Shown: piece after piece, positions 1-8,530 of the stretch
Layout of the letters: each line of letters begins with the position of its first letter
Position numbering within the stretch: the first letter of the stretch is position 1
From: Bacteroidales bacterium
GTDB taxonomy: Bacteria > Bacteroidota > Bacteroidia > Bacteroidales > UBA932
Direction of reading: 5' to 3'
NCBI GenBank assembly: GCA_017550025.1
Contig: JAFYLU010000109.1
Span: forward strand, 1 to 35,574
Length of the DNA stretch: 35,574 nucleotides
The notes under the pieces: generated by a model
Told to the model about the DNA's origin: nothing
What the model saw: only the letters and a program-made list of their open reading frames with translations
Database searches by the model: none
Made by a program: the position numbers and the translations under genes

Positions 1-137
1 CAGGCCAGACTTTTGCCGCCGGCTTCCTTCAGATTCCACCTCACGATGGACACCCTTGCCATTGGCTATATGCTTCCCGTCATTAGGGCGCATTAGGGAC
101 TTTCACCCGTTAGAACATGCCCATGCTGGGCGTACAC
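1..137 (-). mobile_element. Group II intron, class C-like, 5' portion (domain I), running off the window
   Basis: Read on the minus strand, the segment from 137 down to 1 has the conserved start of bacterial class C group II introns. It opens with GTGTACGCCC and AGCATGGG, then has GGGTGAAAGTCCC, AAGGGTGTCC, GGTGGAATCTGAAGGAAGC and GGCAAA. From memory these match, in the same order and with similar spacing, domain I of the Oceanobacillus iheyensis class IIC intron. The 5' splice site would be at about 137. It sits immediately after the U-run of the terminator at 139-169, which is the usual target of class C introns (downstream of a terminator hairpin, same strand). Domains II to VI and any reverse transcriptase lie outside the window, so completeness cannot be judged. 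Confidence 0.87.
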
Positions 138-138
138 G

Positions 139-170
139 AAAAATCCAGGCCTGAAGGACCTGGATTTTTC
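139..170 (-). terminator. Rho-independent terminator of the DUF4886 gene and insertion site of the intron
   Basis: Arms 139-149 and 159-169 form an 11-bp perfect stem with a 9-nt loop. On the minus strand the stem starts with A5 and ends with T5, so it can work as an intrinsic terminator about 20 bp after the stop codon of the gene at 189-1025. The group II intron begins 1-2 nt after the T-run. Confidence 0.85.
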
Positions 171-188
171 ATATAGCATATATACTCA

Positions 189-1025
189 TTATTTGATCTT
201 TGTGATCTCATAAGGCTTCTTTACGGCCTTGTGAGCAGCTTTCTGGGCCACTTTGCACTCCTTTTCTGTCATTCCTTCAGGACGATAAGAGTTGCCTACA
301 GGATTGACTCCGAGCACAGCCTCAAGCCATGTGCAGGCTGCAATATAACGGCCATGAGGGCGGCTCAAGTGGAAACCGTCACGTGTAAGGTCATTTCCGA
401 GGAAAGATGTCCTGGCATTCTGAATCGCCGTACCCGCAGGTATCACAAGCTCTATTCCTACCTTCGGAGCCTCCTGTGCCACAGTTTTCATGATTGCCTC
501 ATACATCTTCATCTGGTCGCTTCCATATGTGCAGAAATTAGGGTGATTGGAAGTCGGAGAATAAGCCCATGTCTGATGGAACATCATTACTGCATCCTCC
601 GGCACTCTTTCGCGCACATAAGCAAGAAGTTCAGGGAGAAGCAGATATGTTTCCGGGAAGCCCGAGAATGAGCTTACCTGCTGCACGCTTACATAGTCCC
701 AATCCTCTTCAGCGAGAGCAGACTCAAGGGTACATCCGTATTTCTCGGTCATCTTACCGTCTGCATCGATCCTACGATATCTGTAGTCAGCGATATTGCC
801 GCGGAGATTGTTCACATGTCTTTCGATAGAACATCCGCCGATATACATGTTGCAGATGATTACATCGAGGCCTTCCGCTCTCGCAAGATCAGAAAGATGT
901 TCCTCGACAGCATCCTCCGAGAAGCTGTTGCCGATGGCAAGGATTTTTACTGTTTCAGGCTTGCCTGCCCATGAGATGCCTGCAGAGAGCAGGACAACGC
1001 TCAATAAGAGAATTAATCTTTTCAT
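189..1025 (-). CDS. Secreted DUF4886-family protein, SGNH-hydrolase-like
   Basis: The 278-residue product has a signal peptide (hydrophobic core at residues 4-18, cleavage near SWA-G, residue 20). The mature part resembles DUF4886, a Bacteroidota branch of the SGNH/GDSL hydrolase fold. Block I is GNSFS at residues 32-36, with Ser34 as candidate nucleophile. The C-terminal block is DGFHLS at about 216-221, with Asp216 and His219 completing a possible Ser-Asp-His triad. Family members often occur with glycan-utilisation genes and may be acetyl or carbohydrate esterases, but the substrate cannot be read here. The gene starts 13 bp after the stop of the M28 peptidase gene and is followed by a clear terminator, so it is probably the second gene of a two-gene operon. 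The family call is good; enzymatic activity is inferred. Confidence 0.82.
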   Translation of the reverse strand: MKRLILLLSVVLLSAGISWAGKPETVKILAIGNSFSEDAVEEHLSDLARAEGLDVIICNMYIGGCSIERHVNNLRGNIADYRYRRIDADGKMTEKYGCTLESALAEEDWDYVSVQQVSSFSGFPETYLLLPELLAYVRERVPEDAVMMFHQTWAYSPTSNHPNFCTYGSDQMKMYEAIMKTVAQEAPKVGIELVIPAGTAIQNARTSFLGNDLTRDGFHLSRPHGRYIAACTWLEAVLGVNPVGNSYRPEGMTEKECKVAQKAAHKAVKKPYEITKIK

Positions 1026-1038
1026 GATGTTATTGATG

Positions 1039-2757
1039 TTATTTTTTTGTTGTGGTCAGATAAAGGTCGACAAGCGGAACCAGTACCATGATGTCGATGA
1101 ATGCCAGCATTGCCACCGCACCGAACGCTCCGATTGTCAATGCCATCGCGAGAGCATGCAGGAATGAGAATGCATGAAGGAGCACAAGTCCTACGGAAAG
1201 CACGAGCCATAATTTCAGAGAGGTGATACGGTAGAGCATCACACCTGCCGTCGCAAAGGCAAGAGGGATGAAGAACATCAGGTTCTCACCTATCGTAAAC
1301 AGAAGAGCCGCACTCAAGACAAGCATAAGAACGAGACTGCCGTAAAGAGTATTGTCCGCATACCTGATCGCTGCATTCACAGGAGCATTTGCCCTCATTG
1401 AGCCGGAAACGGCCATCATAGCCTTATTTCTTCCTGAAAGGTATACAAGTACGGTCACAACTGCCATCACCGCAACAAAGGCTGCCATGGCAGCGTTATC
1501 GAAGGTCACTCCCACGATGATGCCAAACAGCTTGAACTTCGCTCCAGATATTGCCGAACATACCCAGGCGAAGACTTCACCAAGGGCGAGAATGCCGACA
1601 GCAGTTCCGAGAACAACAGCAGAATTCCTGAAAACCCTTGCAGGCTTTATCCTTCCGCGGATACCGGCAAATGCAAGAAGAAGGAGGAATATCACATATA
1701 CAGCCACGTTGACAACCTTGTACATACCCTTGCTGAAATTGAAGAGTCCAAGGACAGGAATGGTGAAATTCACCGTATCCTCGTCTGCCTTTAAATAATC
1801 CTTGTCAGAATAAGCAGGGTCTGTCAGATATTCGAGGGCCACAGGAAGCACCTGGGCGCCATAATGCTGGATAGACTTTTCACTTATATTCTCGAAATTA
1901 TCGAGGTCGGTATGATAGTGATTGATATCGGCAATGGTAGAGAAGTTCAGGCCAGGTATGCCGTCCTTCACTATTGTGAAGTCAGTGAAATTAGGCATGA
2001 AGCTGTATACGACTGTGGTAAGAGAATATGTGAAAGGATAGTCCGCAGCCTTCGCATAAAGGTCCATCACCTTGCTGTTGCCAGGGCATGTCTCAAAAAG
2101 AAGAGCCGGACCCCAAGGACCACGAGCCTCGATGTTGATCATCAGACCTACATTGTCAAAGACCTCCCTGTCGTTCTCCCAGATGGCCTTCATTCCAATC
2201 ATTCCGACCTCTTCAGCATCAGTAAAGAGAACCTTGACACCCTGGTTCCACTGTGCGCGGGACTTAAGAAGCTGGGAGACTGTCTCCAGAATGACAGACA
2301 ATCCGTATCCGTCATCTGCTGCTCCGTATGACCACACCGTATCCTTCGGCATAGGCTGCGAATAACGCGAATCGTAATGTGCCACAAAAAGAAGATATGT
2401 GGTATCTTCCGACTCCTTCAGAGGAGAAAATTCCGCAAGGATATCTATTGCATCAAAAGTGTATATCACATGCTTGTTCTGCGGACCGGTCAGAGAGTCA
2501 TAGCGATAAAGGGCGACTGTGTCGACACCGAGCTGTTCAAGACGTCCTGTAAGATACTCACGGACACGGGCTCTTTCCTCCGGATGAGCTACGGAATGAT
2601 GCTCCTTCGACATGACTCTGATATCCTCCACAGCTCTGGCTGCTGAAAAGCCTTCGGCATCGGAAGATGCAGCACCCGGGCGTGTTCCCAGCCCGAATGC
2701 GAGAAGACCAGCTGCAATAACGACCGCAGCAAGAATGATTGGTCTCAAATTCTTCAT
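1039..2757 (-). CDS. Membrane-anchored M28 family zinc metallopeptidase
   Basis: A 572-residue protein with one N-terminal membrane or signal segment (about residues 7-24), an M28 aminopeptidase-like domain (about 40-315) and about eight hydrophobic C-terminal helices (about 348-570). The two-zinc site looks complete: His127 in AHYDS, Asp148 in AADDG, the Glu182-Glu183 pair in DAEEVG (catalytic base plus ligand), Glu210 in NIEARG and His282 in NHYHTD. This layout, an M28 catalytic domain followed by a multi-helix region, resembles the eukaryotic ER peptidase Fxna/ERMP1 and related bacterial proteins. The catalytic domain is predicted to face the periplasm and remove N-terminal residues from peptides; the substrate is unknown. 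It has its own promoter at 2788-2820 and is followed by the DUF4886 gene 13 bp downstream. It contrasts with the second M28-like protein in the window (13295-14653), which lacks the zinc ligands. Confidence 0.88.
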   Translation of the reverse strand: MKNLRPIILAAVVIAAGLLAFGLGTRPGAASSDAEGFSAARAVEDIRVMSKEHHSVAHPEERARVREYLTGRLEQLGVDTVALYRYDSLTGPQNKHVIYTFDAIDILAEFSPLKESEDTTYLLFVAHYDSRYSQPMPKDTVWSYGAADDGYGLSVILETVSQLLKSRAQWNQGVKVLFTDAEEVGMIGMKAIWENDREVFDNVGLMINIEARGPWGPALLFETCPGNSKVMDLYAKAADYPFTYSLTTVVYSFMPNFTDFTIVKDGIPGLNFSTIADINHYHTDLDNFENISEKSIQHYGAQVLPVALEYLTDPAYSDKDYLKADEDTVNFTIPVLGLFNFSKGMYKVVNVAVYVIFLLLLAFAGIRGRIKPARVFRNSAVVLGTAVGILALGEVFAWVCSAISGAKFKLFGIIVGVTFDNAAMAAFVAVMAVVTVLVYLSGRNKAMMAVSGSMRANAPVNAAIRYADNTLYGSLVLMLVLSAALLFTIGENLMFFIPLAFATAGVMLYRITSLKLWLVLSVGLVLLHAFSFLHALAMALTIGAFGAVAMLAFIDIMVLVPLVDLYLTTTKK

Positions 2758-2787
2758 TTCAATCAGGTTTTAATACATTACAACCTA

Positions 2788-2820
2788 CAAAGATAGTGAA
2801 AAAAAGAAAACCGCCTCCAA
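2788..2820 (-). promoter_or_regulatory. Promoter of the M28 peptidase-DUF4886 operon
   Basis: On the minus strand a -7 box TATCTTTG lies at 2795-2788 and a TTG -33 box at 2820-2818, spacing 22 nt. The -33 part overlaps the loop-side arm of the nagB terminator, so the upstream terminator and this promoter are packed together. The start codon at 2757 is about 30 nt downstream of the -7 box. Confidence 0.65.
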
Positions 2821-2836
2821 TTGATTTGGAAGCGGT
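2796..2836 (-). terminator. Rho-independent terminator of the nagB operon
   Basis: Arms 2810-2820 and 2826-2836 pair over 11 positions with one mismatch, around a 5-nt loop. On the minus strand the stem is followed by a T-rich run (TTTTCTTTTTTT). It lies about 20 bp after the nagB stop codon. Confidence 0.85.
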
Positions 2837-2856
2837 CATATCATTTTCAGTAGAAA

Positions 2857-3651
2857 TTAGAGAAGATTTCCCTTCTCGATATCCTTGAAGTATCTGTAGG
2901 TGTTCACCTTGAGTTCGCCCACTGCAAGTTCATCAGCCACAATGATACCATGAGGATGAGCCTGGAGCGCAGAAAGTGTGCACTTGTGAGAATATGCACC
3001 TTCCACTGCCTCGCGAAGAGCATTTGCCTTCTTATGTCCGAACGCAAGCACGAGAACTTCCTTTGCATCCATTACTGTTCCGACACCCACTGTAAGAGCT
3101 GTTGTAGGGACCTTGCTTACATCTCCGTCGAAGAAGCGTGAGTTCACAAGGATTGTGTCATAAGTAAGACTCTTGATTCTTGTGCGTGAAACAAGTGACG
3201 AATAAGGCTCGTTGAAAGCAAGATGACCGTCCTCGCCTACTCCACCCATGAAGAGGTCGATACCACCGGCAGCAACGATCTTTGCCTCATAAGCAGCACA
3301 TTCAGCCTCAAGATCCTCGGCATTTCCATTAAGGATATTGATGTTCTCCTTCGGAACATCCACATGGTCGAAGAATGTCCTTGCCATGAATGAATGGTAG
3401 CTTTCAGGGTGCTCTTCAGGAAGACCTACATACTCGTCCATGTTGAAGGTGATCACATTCTTGAAAGAAACCTCTCCAGCCTGATACATGCGGATAAGCT
3501 CATTGTAAGTACCTACTGGTGTTCCTCCGGTAGGGAGTCCAAGTACGAAAGGCTTGTCAGTAACCGCAGCCTTTGCCTTGATTCTCGAAACAATGTATCT
3601 TGCAGCCCATACCGAGCCGTTCTGCGCATTCTGTTCAATAATAAGTCTCAT
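2857..3651 (-). CDS. nagB: Glucosamine-6-phosphate deaminase
   Basis: The 264-residue protein is close in length to E. coli NagB (266). It catalyses conversion of glucosamine 6-phosphate to fructose 6-phosphate and ammonia, the step that feeds amino sugars into glycolysis. The key residues of the E. coli enzyme are present at the same numbers: Asp72 in NMDEYV, Asp141 and His143 in [13 protein letters not shown], and Glu148. The phosphate-binding loop LPTGGTP is at residues 39-45. It is the second gene of an operon, 15 bp after the NagB-like/LmbE fusion gene, and ends at a strong terminator. The upstream neighbour has lost two of these catalytic residues, so this gene probably encodes the actual deaminase of the pair. 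Cytoplasmic. I see no specific operator for an amino-sugar regulator. Confidence 0.96.
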   Translation of the reverse strand: MRLIIEQNAQNGSVWAARYIVSRIKAKAAVTDKPFVLGLPTGGTPVGTYNELIRMYQAGEVSFKNVITFNMDEYVGLPEEHPESYHSFMARTFFDHVDVPKENINILNGNAEDLEAECAAYEAKIVAAGGIDLFMGGVGEDGHLAFNEPYSSLVSRTRIKSLTYDTILVNSRFFDGDVSKVPTTALTVGVGTVMDAKEVLVLAFGHKKANALREAVEGAYSHKCTLSALQAHPHGIIVADELAVGELKVNTYRYFKDIEKGNLL

Positions 3652-3666
3652 ATCCTTTATATAAGT

Positions 3667-5583
3667 TTAAAAAAGTTTCACAAACACCTCGATAGCCTGA
3701 TATTCCGCCATTCCGAGTTCATCATAAAGACGGGCTGTATTCTGTGTCCTTTCCTCGGCTCTCTGCCAGAACTCACGTGGATCTTCTCCTGGGAAAGGAA
3801 CGATATCCTTCTGTGAAAGGTGACGATAGATGGCATGACGCTTCTTGATCACTTCATCAGGACTGAGCGGAACCGCCATGTCTACCTTTCCAAGCTCCCA
3901 CTCCATCCATGCACCTCTGTAGAGCCATACATGACACTCATTGAGCCATGCCTCGCCCTGAAGCTGGTTGATTGCTTCGAGAACTGCCTCTGTACATACG
4001 CGGTGTGTGCCATGAGGGTCAGCAAGGTCACCGGCAAGATAGATCTGATGAGGCTGCACTTTCTGAAGAAGTGCAATGATTATGTCAATGTCAGCCTGTG
4101 TACGCTCACCCTTCTTGATACCACCGGTCTCATAGAAAGGAAGGTTCAGGAAGTGAGTGTTGGTCTCGTCGTTAAGACCGAAAGAGCGAACTGCACTCTT
4201 TGCCTCCGCACGACGGATGGCTCCCTTGAGATTAAGAAGAGCTCTTGGCTCCGGCTGACCAGGCTTTTTCGAAGCGATGATTTCCTTTACCTCATCAAAA
4301 CGGTCTCCAAATCCAAGCTCGCGAGCCGCATCCATATGCTGGAGAACAACATCATCATGAACAGCCACATTTCCAGATGTCTCATAAGCCACATGCACAT
4401 CGTGTCCCTGTTCTACCAGACGGATGAATGTTCCTCCCATAGAGATCACATCGTCATCCGGATGCGGAGAGAAGATCACGACCCTCTTCGGGAATGGTGA
4501 CGAAGGAACAGGCCTTGTTGTGTCGTCTGCACCAGGTTTGCCGCCTGGCCATCCTGAAATCGTATGCTGAAGGTCATTGAATACCTTGATGTTGATCTTG
4601 TCATAAGGTCCATGCTGCTCGAGGAGCTCGCCGAGACCATATGCAAGATAATCTCCCTGCTTGAGCTTGAGGATAGGCTTGTGAACCTGCTCGCAAAGCC
4701 ATACCACAGCCTTTCTGATGAATTTAGGAGTCCACTCGCATGGACCTACAAGCCAAGGAGCCACATTTCTTGTAAGGAGGGAAGCAGAGTTCTCGTCCAC
4801 ATAGAAAGAAATGTTCTCATGTTTCTGAAGAAGTGAAGCCGGACACGAAGGATCTGCCTTATCCTCTGCCACTCTCTTGACTACTCCTGCCTTATCTTCG
4901 CCCCACGCGATCAGATGAATCTTCTTTGCAGAAAGCATTGTGGAGATACCCATGGCGATAGCCTTGTCAGGCGTAGCGTCGATATTGCCCGAAAAGTTCT
5001 TTGACTCTCTCTTTCTTGATGCGTAAGTAAGAAGAACTGTCCTTGTACGGCTGAACTCTGAAGCAGACGACTCGTTGAAACCGATCTGTCCCTTCTCACC
5101 CATGCCCATCACGAGCATGTCAAGGCCTCTGGCCTTTGCATCGAATTCCGCACAGAAAGCAGAAACCTCGGCGCTGTCCTTTGCTTCTTCAAGCTTCGGT
5201 ATGAAGACATTCTCCGGTTTCACATCAATATGCGAGATCAGCTCGCTGTAAAGTCTGCGGTTGCGGCTCTGATTGTCTGCAAGAGCAGGATAATACTCAT
5301 CGATGCTGTAGATCTCCACATTCTTGAAAGAGACCTCACCGGCTTCATGCCTGCGGGCAAGAGCCCTGTAAAGAGCAACTGGAGAAGAGCCGGTAGTGAG
5401 ACCGAGTCTGTATACACCTTCGCAGCTGTTTATTGCAGCGACGATCTTTTCGGCAAGGCGCTCGCTCGCAGCCTCTTCATCCTCGTAAATATGAGCAGGG
5501 ATCCTTTCATAGGTATGCTTGATACCGTTTGGAAGACCGGCCTCGATAAGGCCTCCGTCTTTAGGCAAAGAAAACTTCTTCAT
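3667..5583 (-). CDS. NagB-like domain fused to a LmbE/PIG-L deacetylase-like domain
   Basis: A 638-residue two-domain cytoplasmic protein. Residues about 35-290 are NagB-like, with the phosphate loop LTTGSSP (62-68) and Asp95 in YSIDEYYP. The catalytic motif reads GMGEKGQIGFNES (160-172): the Asp141 and His143 equivalents of NagB are Lys164 and Gln166, while the Glu is kept (Glu171). Residues about 365-638 are LmbE/PIG-L-like, with the zinc motif HPDDD (374-378) and DPHGTH (522-527) supplying the other histidines. LmbE family enzymes deacetylate N-acetylglucosamine-type substrates. The architecture is known in Bacteroidota and usually annotated as glucosamine-6-phosphate deaminase. I infer that the first domain is a sugar-phosphate-binding or regulatory module and the second may act on GlcNAc-type substrates. 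First gene of an operon with canonical nagB. Confidence 0.9.
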   Translation of the reverse strand: MKKFSLPKDGGLIEAGLPNGIKHTYERIPAHIYEDEEAASERLAEKIVAAINSCEGVYRLGLTTGSSPVALYRALARRHEAGEVSFKNVEIYSIDEYYPALADNQSRNRRLYSELISHIDVKPENVFIPKLEEAKDSAEVSAFCAEFDAKARGLDMLVMGMGEKGQIGFNESSASEFSRTRTVLLTYASRKRESKNFSGNIDATPDKAIAMGISTMLSAKKIHLIAWGEDKAGVVKRVAEDKADPSCPASLLQKHENISFYVDENSASLLTRNVAPWLVGPCEWTPKFIRKAVVWLCEQVHKPILKLKQGDYLAYGLGELLEQHGPYDKINIKVFNDLQHTISGWPGGKPGADDTTRPVPSSPFPKRVVIFSPHPDDDVISMGGTFIRLVEQGHDVHVAYETSGNVAVHDDVVLQHMDAARELGFGDRFDEVKEIIASKKPGQPEPRALLNLKGAIRRAEAKSAVRSFGLNDETNTHFLNLPFYETGGIKKGERTQADIDIIIALLQKVQPHQIYLAGDLADPHGTHRVCTEAVLEAINQLQGEAWLNECHVWLYRGAWMEWELGKVDMAVPLSPDEVIKKRHAIYRHLSQKDIVPFPGEDPREFWQRAEERTQNTARLYDELGMAEYQAIEVFVKLF

Positions 5584-5607
5584 TGTTATTAAATTTTTTA
5601 CAATTCA

Positions 5608-5638
5608 CAAAGTTAACGATTAATTTTCTTTAAATCAA
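5608..5638 (-). promoter_or_regulatory. Promoter of the NagB-LmbE/nagB operon
   Basis: On the minus strand TAACTTTG (-7) is at 5615-5608 and a TTG -33 box at 5638-5636, spacing 20 nt, which is the canonical Bacteroidota arrangement. The predicted start is near 5602, giving a leader of about 20 nt before the ATG at 5583. Confidence 0.72.
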
Positions 5639-5654
5639 CATCCCGCAGCGCTGA

Positions 5655-7334
5655 TTATTCAGCCATAAGCTTCTTATACTTGAATCTCTTCGGCTCATCA
5701 TTTCCGAGACGGCGTTTCTTGTTCTCCTCATACTCGGAATATGTTCCCTCGAAGAAATATACCTGCGAATCTCCCTCAAAGGCAAGGATATGGGTCGCGA
5801 TACGGTCAAGGAACCAGCGGTCGTGCGAAATGACCACGGCACATCCTGCAAAGTTCTCGAGACCTTCCTCAAGGGCACGGATAGTGTTTACATCCACGTC
5901 GTTGGTAGGCTCGTCAAGCAGGAGCACATTTCCTTCATCCTTGAGAGTAAGGGCAAGGTGGAGACGGTTTCGCTCACCACCGGAAAGAATTCCGCAAAGC
6001 TTTTCCTGGTCTGCTCCCGAGAAATTGAACCTCGACACATATGCGCGGGCGTTCACCTCCCTCTTTCCGAGCTTGACGAACTCTGAATTCTCTGCGATAG
6101 TCTCGTATACGGTCTTCTCCGGATCTATGCTCCTGTGCTGCTGGTCTACATATGCTGTCTTTACAGTCTCACCGATTGTGATCTCGCCTGTATCAGGAGT
6201 ATCGAGACCCATGATAAGACGGAACAATGTTGTCTTTCCGGCACCGTTAGGACCTATGACACCTACTATTCCGGCAGGCGGAAGCACGAAGTTGAGATTC
6301 TCATAAAGAAGCTTGTCACCATATGCCTTCGAGACATTCTTGAACTCGATGACCTTGTTTCCGAGTCTCGGACCGTTCGGAATGAAGATCTCGAGGTTAG
6401 CCTCCTTCTCGCGGCCATCATCTGCAGCGAGCTTTTCATATGCACCCAGACGGGCTTTTGATTTCGCATGACGGGCCTTTGGAGCCATGCGCACCCACTC
6501 GAGCTCACGCTCAAGGGCCTTGCGACGCTTGCTTTCCTGTTTTTCTTCCTGTGCAAGTCTGTTGCTCTTCTGATCGAGCCATGAAGAATAGTTACCCTTC
6601 CATGGAATTCCCTCACCCCTGTCAAGCTCGAGGATCCATCCTGCAACATTATCAAGGAAGTAACGGTCGTGGGTCACGGCAATCACTGTTCCCTTATACT
6701 GCTGAAGATGAGCCTCAAGCCACTGGATACTCTCTGTATCGAGGTGGTTGGTAGGCTCGTCAAGGAGAAGCACATCAGGCTGACGGAGAAGAAGACGGCA
6801 GAGAGCCACACGACGGCGCTCACCGCCGCTCAATGTCGACACTTTCGCATCAGACGGAGGACACTGGAGTGCATCCATCGCTCTCTCGAGCTTGGAGTCG
6901 ATTTCCCAGCCTCCGCAGTTCTCGATCTTCTCGGTAAGTTCACCCTGACGCTCAATGAGCGCAGCCATCTCCTCGTCGGACATAGGCTCGCAGAACTTCA
7001 TGTTCACTTCCTCATACTCCTTGAGGATATCCATTACTTCCTGCACACCTTCCTGAACGACTTCGATAACTGTCTTTTCCGGATCCATCTGAGGTTCCTG
7101 CTCAAGATATCCTACCGAATAGCCCGGAGCCCATACAACCTCTCCCTGGTAGCCGGTCTCGATGCCGGCGATGATCTTCATGAGGGTAGACTTACCCGAA
7201 CCGTTCAGACCGACGATACCGATCTTCGCGCCATAGAAGAATGAAAGATAGATGTCCTTGAGGATCACCCTGTTGTTGTGAGGAAGGATCTTACCAACCC
7301 CGTTCATCGAAAAAATAATCTTCTCGTCTGCCAT
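5655..7334 (-). CDS. ettA: Energy-dependent translational throttle protein EttA (ABC-F ATPase)
   Basis: A 559-residue ABC-F protein without membrane segments, close in length to E. coli EttA (555). ABC1 has Walker A GLNGSGKST (42-50), signature LSGGERRR (168-175) and Walker B with DEPTNHLD (192-199). A charged inter-domain linker spans about 245-325, and ABC2 has Walker A GPNGAGKTT (361-369), signature LSGGERNR (450-457) and DEPTNDVD (474-481). The C-terminal stretch around ISHDRWFLDRIATHIL and the ending rich in basic residues match EttA rather than other ABC-F groups. EttA binds the ribosomal E site and gates the first elongation step according to the ATP/ADP ratio. It is a single-gene unit with its own promoter at 7371-7401. 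No clear terminator is visible before the next promoter at 5608-5638. Confidence 0.94.
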   Translation of the reverse strand: MADEKIIFSMNGVGKILPHNNRVILKDIYLSFFYGAKIGIVGLNGSGKSTLMKIIAGIETGYQGEVVWAPGYSVGYLEQEPQMDPEKTVIEVVQEGVQEVMDILKEYEEVNMKFCEPMSDEEMAALIERQGELTEKIENCGGWEIDSKLERAMDALQCPPSDAKVSTLSGGERRRVALCRLLLRQPDVLLLDEPTNHLDTESIQWLEAHLQQYKGTVIAVTHDRYFLDNVAGWILELDRGEGIPWKGNYSSWLDQKSNRLAQEEKQESKRRKALERELEWVRMAPKARHAKSKARLGAYEKLAADDGREKEANLEIFIPNGPRLGNKVIEFKNVSKAYGDKLLYENLNFVLPPAGIVGVIGPNGAGKTTLFRLIMGLDTPDTGEITIGETVKTAYVDQQHRSIDPEKTVYETIAENSEFVKLGKREVNARAYVSRFNFSGADQEKLCGILSGGERNRLHLALTLKDEGNVLLLDEPTNDVDVNTIRALEEGLENFAGCAVVISHDRWFLDRIATHILAFEGDSQVYFFEGTYSEYEENKKRRLGNDEPKRFKYKKLMAE

Positions 7335-7370
7335 AAATGACTATAGTTTAAATAAATATTCAATTTTCCG

Positions 7371-7401
7371 CAAAGATAATCTTCCGAACGGTATTCCACA
7401 A
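7371..7401 (-). promoter_or_regulatory. ettA promoter
   Basis: On the minus strand TATCTTTG (-7) is at 7378-7371 and TTG (-33) at 7401-7399, spacing 20 nt. The leader to the ATG at 7334 is about 30 nt. Confidence 0.7.
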
Positions 7402-7402
7402 C

Positions 7403-8512
7403 TTATTTTTTGCCCTTTACCATCCTTCCTTTCTCCTTTCTGCACCAATCGCTCGGATTTTCGCCCATGAACAGCCGGAAGGCCATATTGTACGAAACGA
7501 CAGAGTTGAAACCGCTCATCGCCCCCATCTCATGTACCTTCAGGTCCGGGTTTTCCCTGAAGCATTCCATGGAATACTTCACACGATAATAATTCACGAA
7601 CTGTCGGAAGTTCCTTCCGGTAAACTGGCTGATGGATCTGGAAATATACAGCTTGTTCGAATAGATCACCTTCACCAGATCCGCAATGGCAAGCTCACTG
7701 TTCAGATAGGGCTTTTCATCATCGAAATAAGTGACGATCCTTTCATATATATCCCTGTACACCTCTTCGATATGCGACTGATCCGGAGCGGAAGCAACAC
7801 TCGTAACCTTCATCGACTCGACTATCCTGCTTTCCTGTCCGGTCCATATGAGAAAGAGCGAATCCTCACAGATACGCAAGGCCAATGCCAGCGTCGTTCC
7901 GCACAAGCCAAGCAGAGGGAAGACAGCAAGCCATTTCAGGCAGCCCCATCCGGACAACTCGATCAGAAGAAGCACGATCATGAAGAACGGGAATAATGAT
8001 GCGTACACCGCATCAACCCCGATACATACATAACCCCATACATTCCCCGACTTCATGGTATCTTTGACCGACTTGAGTTTCCGTCCGAATCCGGTCACAA
8101 ATATCACCGGAAACATCAAGGCTGCCATTGCAGAATAAAGAACAAAGACCGCATGCGGTACCCGCAAAGGAATCCCACAAATGCAAAGAAGGTAACACAC
8201 AGCCGGCAGCAGTTCCAAAGACAGCAGCACCTTGACCATCCTGTCCATACTCCCGGAACCTGGTAACGACAGAGACATCAGATACAGGCAGAGCGACGGC
8301 AGCGACAGGTCGGAAGCCAGCCTGCAGTAACCGCAGCCTCCGGCCATCAGGTCAAGCAGCAGGATAACAACTGTCACAAGCAAGATCAGAGGGACGCATC
8401 CGCCCCTTTCGCCAGTACACTTCCCGGCACCGGCATTTTTACGCCACAGATGGACCATGACACAAATCAAGGCCATCACCATCATCGCCGTTACAAAAAT
8501 CTCCATAGACAC
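7403..8512 (-). CDS. Membrane-embedded AraC-type transcriptional regulator
   Basis: A 369-residue protein. Residues about 1-225 contain six or seven hydrophobic helices (for example 4-21, 41-57, 90-112, 117-138, 160-182, 190-212). Residues about 262-360 form an AraC/XylS-type HTH domain: the first helix-turn-helix lies around LAIADLVKVIYSNKLYISRS, and the end follows the family pattern (GFNSVVSYNMAFRLFMGENPSDW). Such membrane-anchored regulators are frequent in Bacteroidales; the signal they sense through the membrane part is generally unknown. It stands alone between ettA and the yitT genes on the same strand, with a TAATTTTG box at 8539-8546 and an extended inverted repeat just upstream of that box. 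Target genes cannot be told from context. I am sure of the HTH and membrane parts; the role is unassigned. Confidence 0.85.
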   Translation of the reverse strand: MSMEIFVTAMMVMALICVMVHLWRKNAGAGKCTGERGGCVPLILLVTVVILLLDLMAGGCGYCRLASDLSLPSLCLYLMSLSLPGSGSMDRMVKVLLSLELLPAVCYLLCICGIPLRVPHAVFVLYSAMAALMFPVIFVTGFGRKLKSVKDTMKSGNVWGYVCIGVDAVYASLFPFFMIVLLLIELSGWGCLKWLAVFPLLGLCGTTLALALRICEDSLFLIWTGQESRIVESMKVTSVASAPDQSHIEEVYRDIYERIVTYFDDEKPYLNSELAIADLVKVIYSNKLYISRSISQFTGRNFRQFVNYYRVKYSMECFRENPDLKVHEMGAMSGFNSVVSYNMAFRLFMGENPSDWCRKEKGRMVKGKK

Positions 8513-8530
8513 ACATTAAAGTCATTTTCA

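Noticed and set aside
1-137. Possible rRNA fragment or spurious small-protein ORF at the left edge
   Set aside because: Translations of such sequence are often annotated as hypothetical proteins, but the ordered intron landmarks and the position behind a terminator explain it better as group II intron RNA. No rRNA motif was recognised.
3820-4500. 226-codon plus-strand ORF inside the NagB-LmbE gene
   Set aside because: The opposite strand encodes clear, conserved motifs over the same interval; the plus-strand translation has no domain character.
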